Source: an uncultured Oscillospiraceae bacterium (GTDB lineage Bacteria; Bacillota; Clostridia; Oscillospirales; Acutalibacteraceae). Taken from it: 7,050 nt of DNA. The notes under the pieces were generated by a model that did no database searches, was not told where the DNA came from, and saw only the letters and a list, made by a program, of their open reading frames with translations. The position numbers were made by a program, and so were the translations under genes. This document shows, one piece after another, positions 6,215-7,050 of the stretch (positions within the stretch are counted from its first letter, which is position 1; every line of letters starts with the position of its first letter). The DNA lies in the NCBI GenBank assembly GCA_900540305.1, contig UQFL01000076.1, positions 1 through 7,050 on the forward strand, written 5' to 3'.

Positions 6215-6278
6215 AAACCTCCTATAATAAGGCTGTAAGGTTGATAAAGACCTGATACAGAATTATTATGGGAGGTTT
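6215..6278 (+). terminator. 64-nt hairpin: terminator and SD-trapping leader
   Basis: AAACCTCCTATAATAA (6215-6230) pairs with TTATTATGGGAGGTTT (6263-6278) over 16 positions, with one G-U pair (6223/6270). Inside, CTGTA (6233-6237) pairs with TACAG (6256-6260) and AGGT (6238-6241) with ACCT (6250-6253), leaving an 8-nt loop and a GA bulge. The stem ends in CCTCC/GGAGG and is followed by TTTTATTT, the layout of an intrinsic terminator for the macro transcript. The right arm also contains GGGAGG (6270-6275), the SD of the vWA gene, so the same fold would hide that ribosome site. Confidence 0.7.
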
Positions 6279-6283
6279 TATTT

Positions 6284-6940
6284 ATGAAAAAAACTGATAA
6301 CAAAACTACGGAGCTTGTATTTATTCTTGACCGTTCAGGCTCAATGGCAGGACTTGAGAGCGATACAATAGGCGGTTTCAATTCGCTTATCGCTAAGCAG
6401 AAGAAGCAGGATGGAAAGTGCTTTGTTTCCTCCGTTTTGTTCGACCACGAAACGCTTGTGATTCATGATAGGGTTGAACTTGAAGCTGTTAAGCCCATGA
6501 CAGAAAAAGATTATGAAGTTAGAGGGTGCACAGCACTTCTTGACGCTGTAGGAGGTGCAATTCATCATATAGGAAATGTTCACAAATACGCACGAAGGGA
6601 AGATGTGCCGGCAAAAACTATGTTTGTAATTATTACGGACGGATATGAAAACGCGAGCAGATTTTATACGGCTGAGCGTGTTAAAGCAATGATTGAACAT
6701 CAAAAGGAAAAATACGGATGGGAATTCTTGTTCATCGGGGCTAATATTGACGCTGTGGAAACAGCCAGCCATTTCGGAATTTCTCAGGACAGGGCAGTAA
6801 ATTATAATGCCGACAGCGAGGGTACAGGCGTTGTCTACGATACTTTTTGTGATGTTGTAACGCGTTTTCGCAATGACGAGCAAATCACAAGTGATTGGAG
6901 TACGAGAATAAACGAAGATTTTGAGAAGAGGAAAAAATGA
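6284..6940 (+). CDS. Cytosolic von Willebrand A domain protein
   Basis: A 218-residue protein made almost entirely of one vWA domain. The metal-ion-dependent adhesion site is complete: D16-R-S18-G-S20 after the hydrophobic strand L-V-F-I-L, T83 in R-G-C-T-A-L, and D119 in V-I-I-T-D-G. It should therefore bind a divalent metal and a protein partner. No signal peptide, membrane segment or sortase motif is visible, so it acts in the cytosol, unlike adhesin vWA proteins. A second conserved-looking block is W-E-F-L-F-I-G-A-N-I-D-A at 146-157. Cytosolic vWA proteins often work as scaffolds with ATPases, phosphatases or TerY-like stress modules, but none of those partners is in the window. The ATG has GGGAGG 8 nt upstream, buried in the hairpin at 6215-6278. 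It lies 103 nt after the macro-domain gene, so the two may be linked in expression and role. Function is otherwise unknown. Confidence 0.9.
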   Translation: MKKTDNKTTELVFILDRSGSMAGLESDTIGGFNSLIAKQKKQDGKCFVSSVLFDHETLVIHDRVELEAVKPMTEKDYEVRGCTALLDAVGGAIHHIGNVHKYARREDVPAKTMFVIITDGYENASRFYTAERVKAMIEHQKEKYGWEFLFIGANIDAVETASHFGISQDRAVNYNADSEGTGVVYDTFCDVVTRFRNDEQITSDWSTRINEDFEKRKK

Positions 6941-6996
6941 TTTGAATATAGCTTATATTAACTGAAAAAATCGCAGGTGCAAAGGCTAAGAATATA

Positions 6997-7005
6997 TGTT
7001 ATAAT
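6997..7005 (+). promoter_or_regulatory. Extended -10 promoter for a gene beyond the window
   Basis: TGT plus perfect TATAAT (7000-7005), again without a clear -35 hexamer. It lies 57 nt after the vWA stop and sits in the same 12-mer, ATATGTTATAAT, as the macro gene promoter. An AGGGG SD-like motif at 7042-7046 suggests the next gene starts a few bases after base 7050. Confidence 0.65.
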
Positions 7006-7009
7006 GAAT

Positions 7010-7043
7010 CTGTTAAACAAATTTTATTATGAATTTTTAACAG
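7010..7043 (+). repeat. 8-bp inverted repeat in the leader of the next gene
   Basis: CTGTTAAA (7010-7017) and TTTAACAG (7036-7043) are perfect inverted copies separated by 18 nt. The left arm lies at the predicted transcription start and the right arm runs into the AGGGG SD-like motif. It could be an operator for a dimeric repressor or a leader hairpin limiting ribosome access. Confidence 0.5.
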
Positions 7044-7050
7044 GGGTAAA

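Noticed and set aside
6341..6883. A 180-codon minus-strand frame opposite the vWA gene.
   Set aside because: It is Cys/Ser/Asn-rich with no recognisable domain and lies wholly opposite a gene with a complete MIDAS motif set.
6945..6959. A terminator after the vWA gene (AATATA/TATATT).
   Set aside because: The stem is A/T only and no U-tract follows, so it is unlikely to stop transcription.
1..7050. CRISPR array, insertion sequence or transposase.
   Set aside because: No regularly spaced repeats, no transposase-like frame and no terminal inverted repeats with target duplications were seen on either strand.

Overview
The window is AT-rich DNA that reads like a low-GC Firmicute, most likely a gut-type clostridium. 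The signs are strong purine-rich Shine-Dalgarno (SD) sites, canonical TTGACA/TATAAT promoter elements, tight operon spacing, and a Firmicutes-style polysaccharide cluster. No rRNA, tRNA or other marker gene fixes the species. The first 46 bases are Illumina Nextera adapter, not genome, so the left edge is a contig end and biology starts at base 47.

Region 47-4690, minus strand: one five-gene operon, read right to left from a consensus promoter at 4658-4687. In transcription order it encodes a PLP sugar 4-aminotransferase (PglE/EpsN type), a monotopic phosphoglycosyl transferase (PglC/EpsL type), a left-handed beta-helix N-acetyltransferase (PglD/EpsM type), a GT4 glycosyltransferase, and an EpsG/Wzy-type polymerase cut off by the contig end. 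Together they suggest this route: an amino sugar (probably N,N'-diacetylbacillosamine or a close relative) is made as a UDP-sugar, loaded as sugar-1-phosphate onto undecaprenyl phosphate, extended by the GT4 enzyme, and polymerised at the membrane. EpsG beside EpsL/M/N-like enzymes points to a matrix exopolysaccharide or capsule rather than protein N-glycosylation. The UDP-GlcNAc 4,6-dehydratase (PglF/EpsC) needed for the first step is not in the window.

Region 4691-5142: a divergent, gene-free, AT-rich spacer. It holds the operon promoter, an orphan perfect hairpin (5011-5035) whose tip matches a tRNA-Tyr anticodon arm, a pair of TGTGGCA repeats one helical turn apart, and an extended -10 promoter for the rightward genes.

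Region 5143-7050, plus strand: a macro-domain ADP-ribose hydrolase-like protein fused to a C-terminal HTH-like domain, then a cytosolic von Willebrand A (vWA) protein with an intact MIDAS. A 64-nt hairpin between them doubles as an apparent intrinsic terminator and as a trap for the SD of the vWA gene. After the vWA gene, a second extended -10 promoter, an inverted repeat and an SD-like AGGGG announce another rightward gene starting beyond the window. The macro/vWA pair and its control elements are the least conventional part of the window; a stress or ADP-ribosylation role is inferred only.
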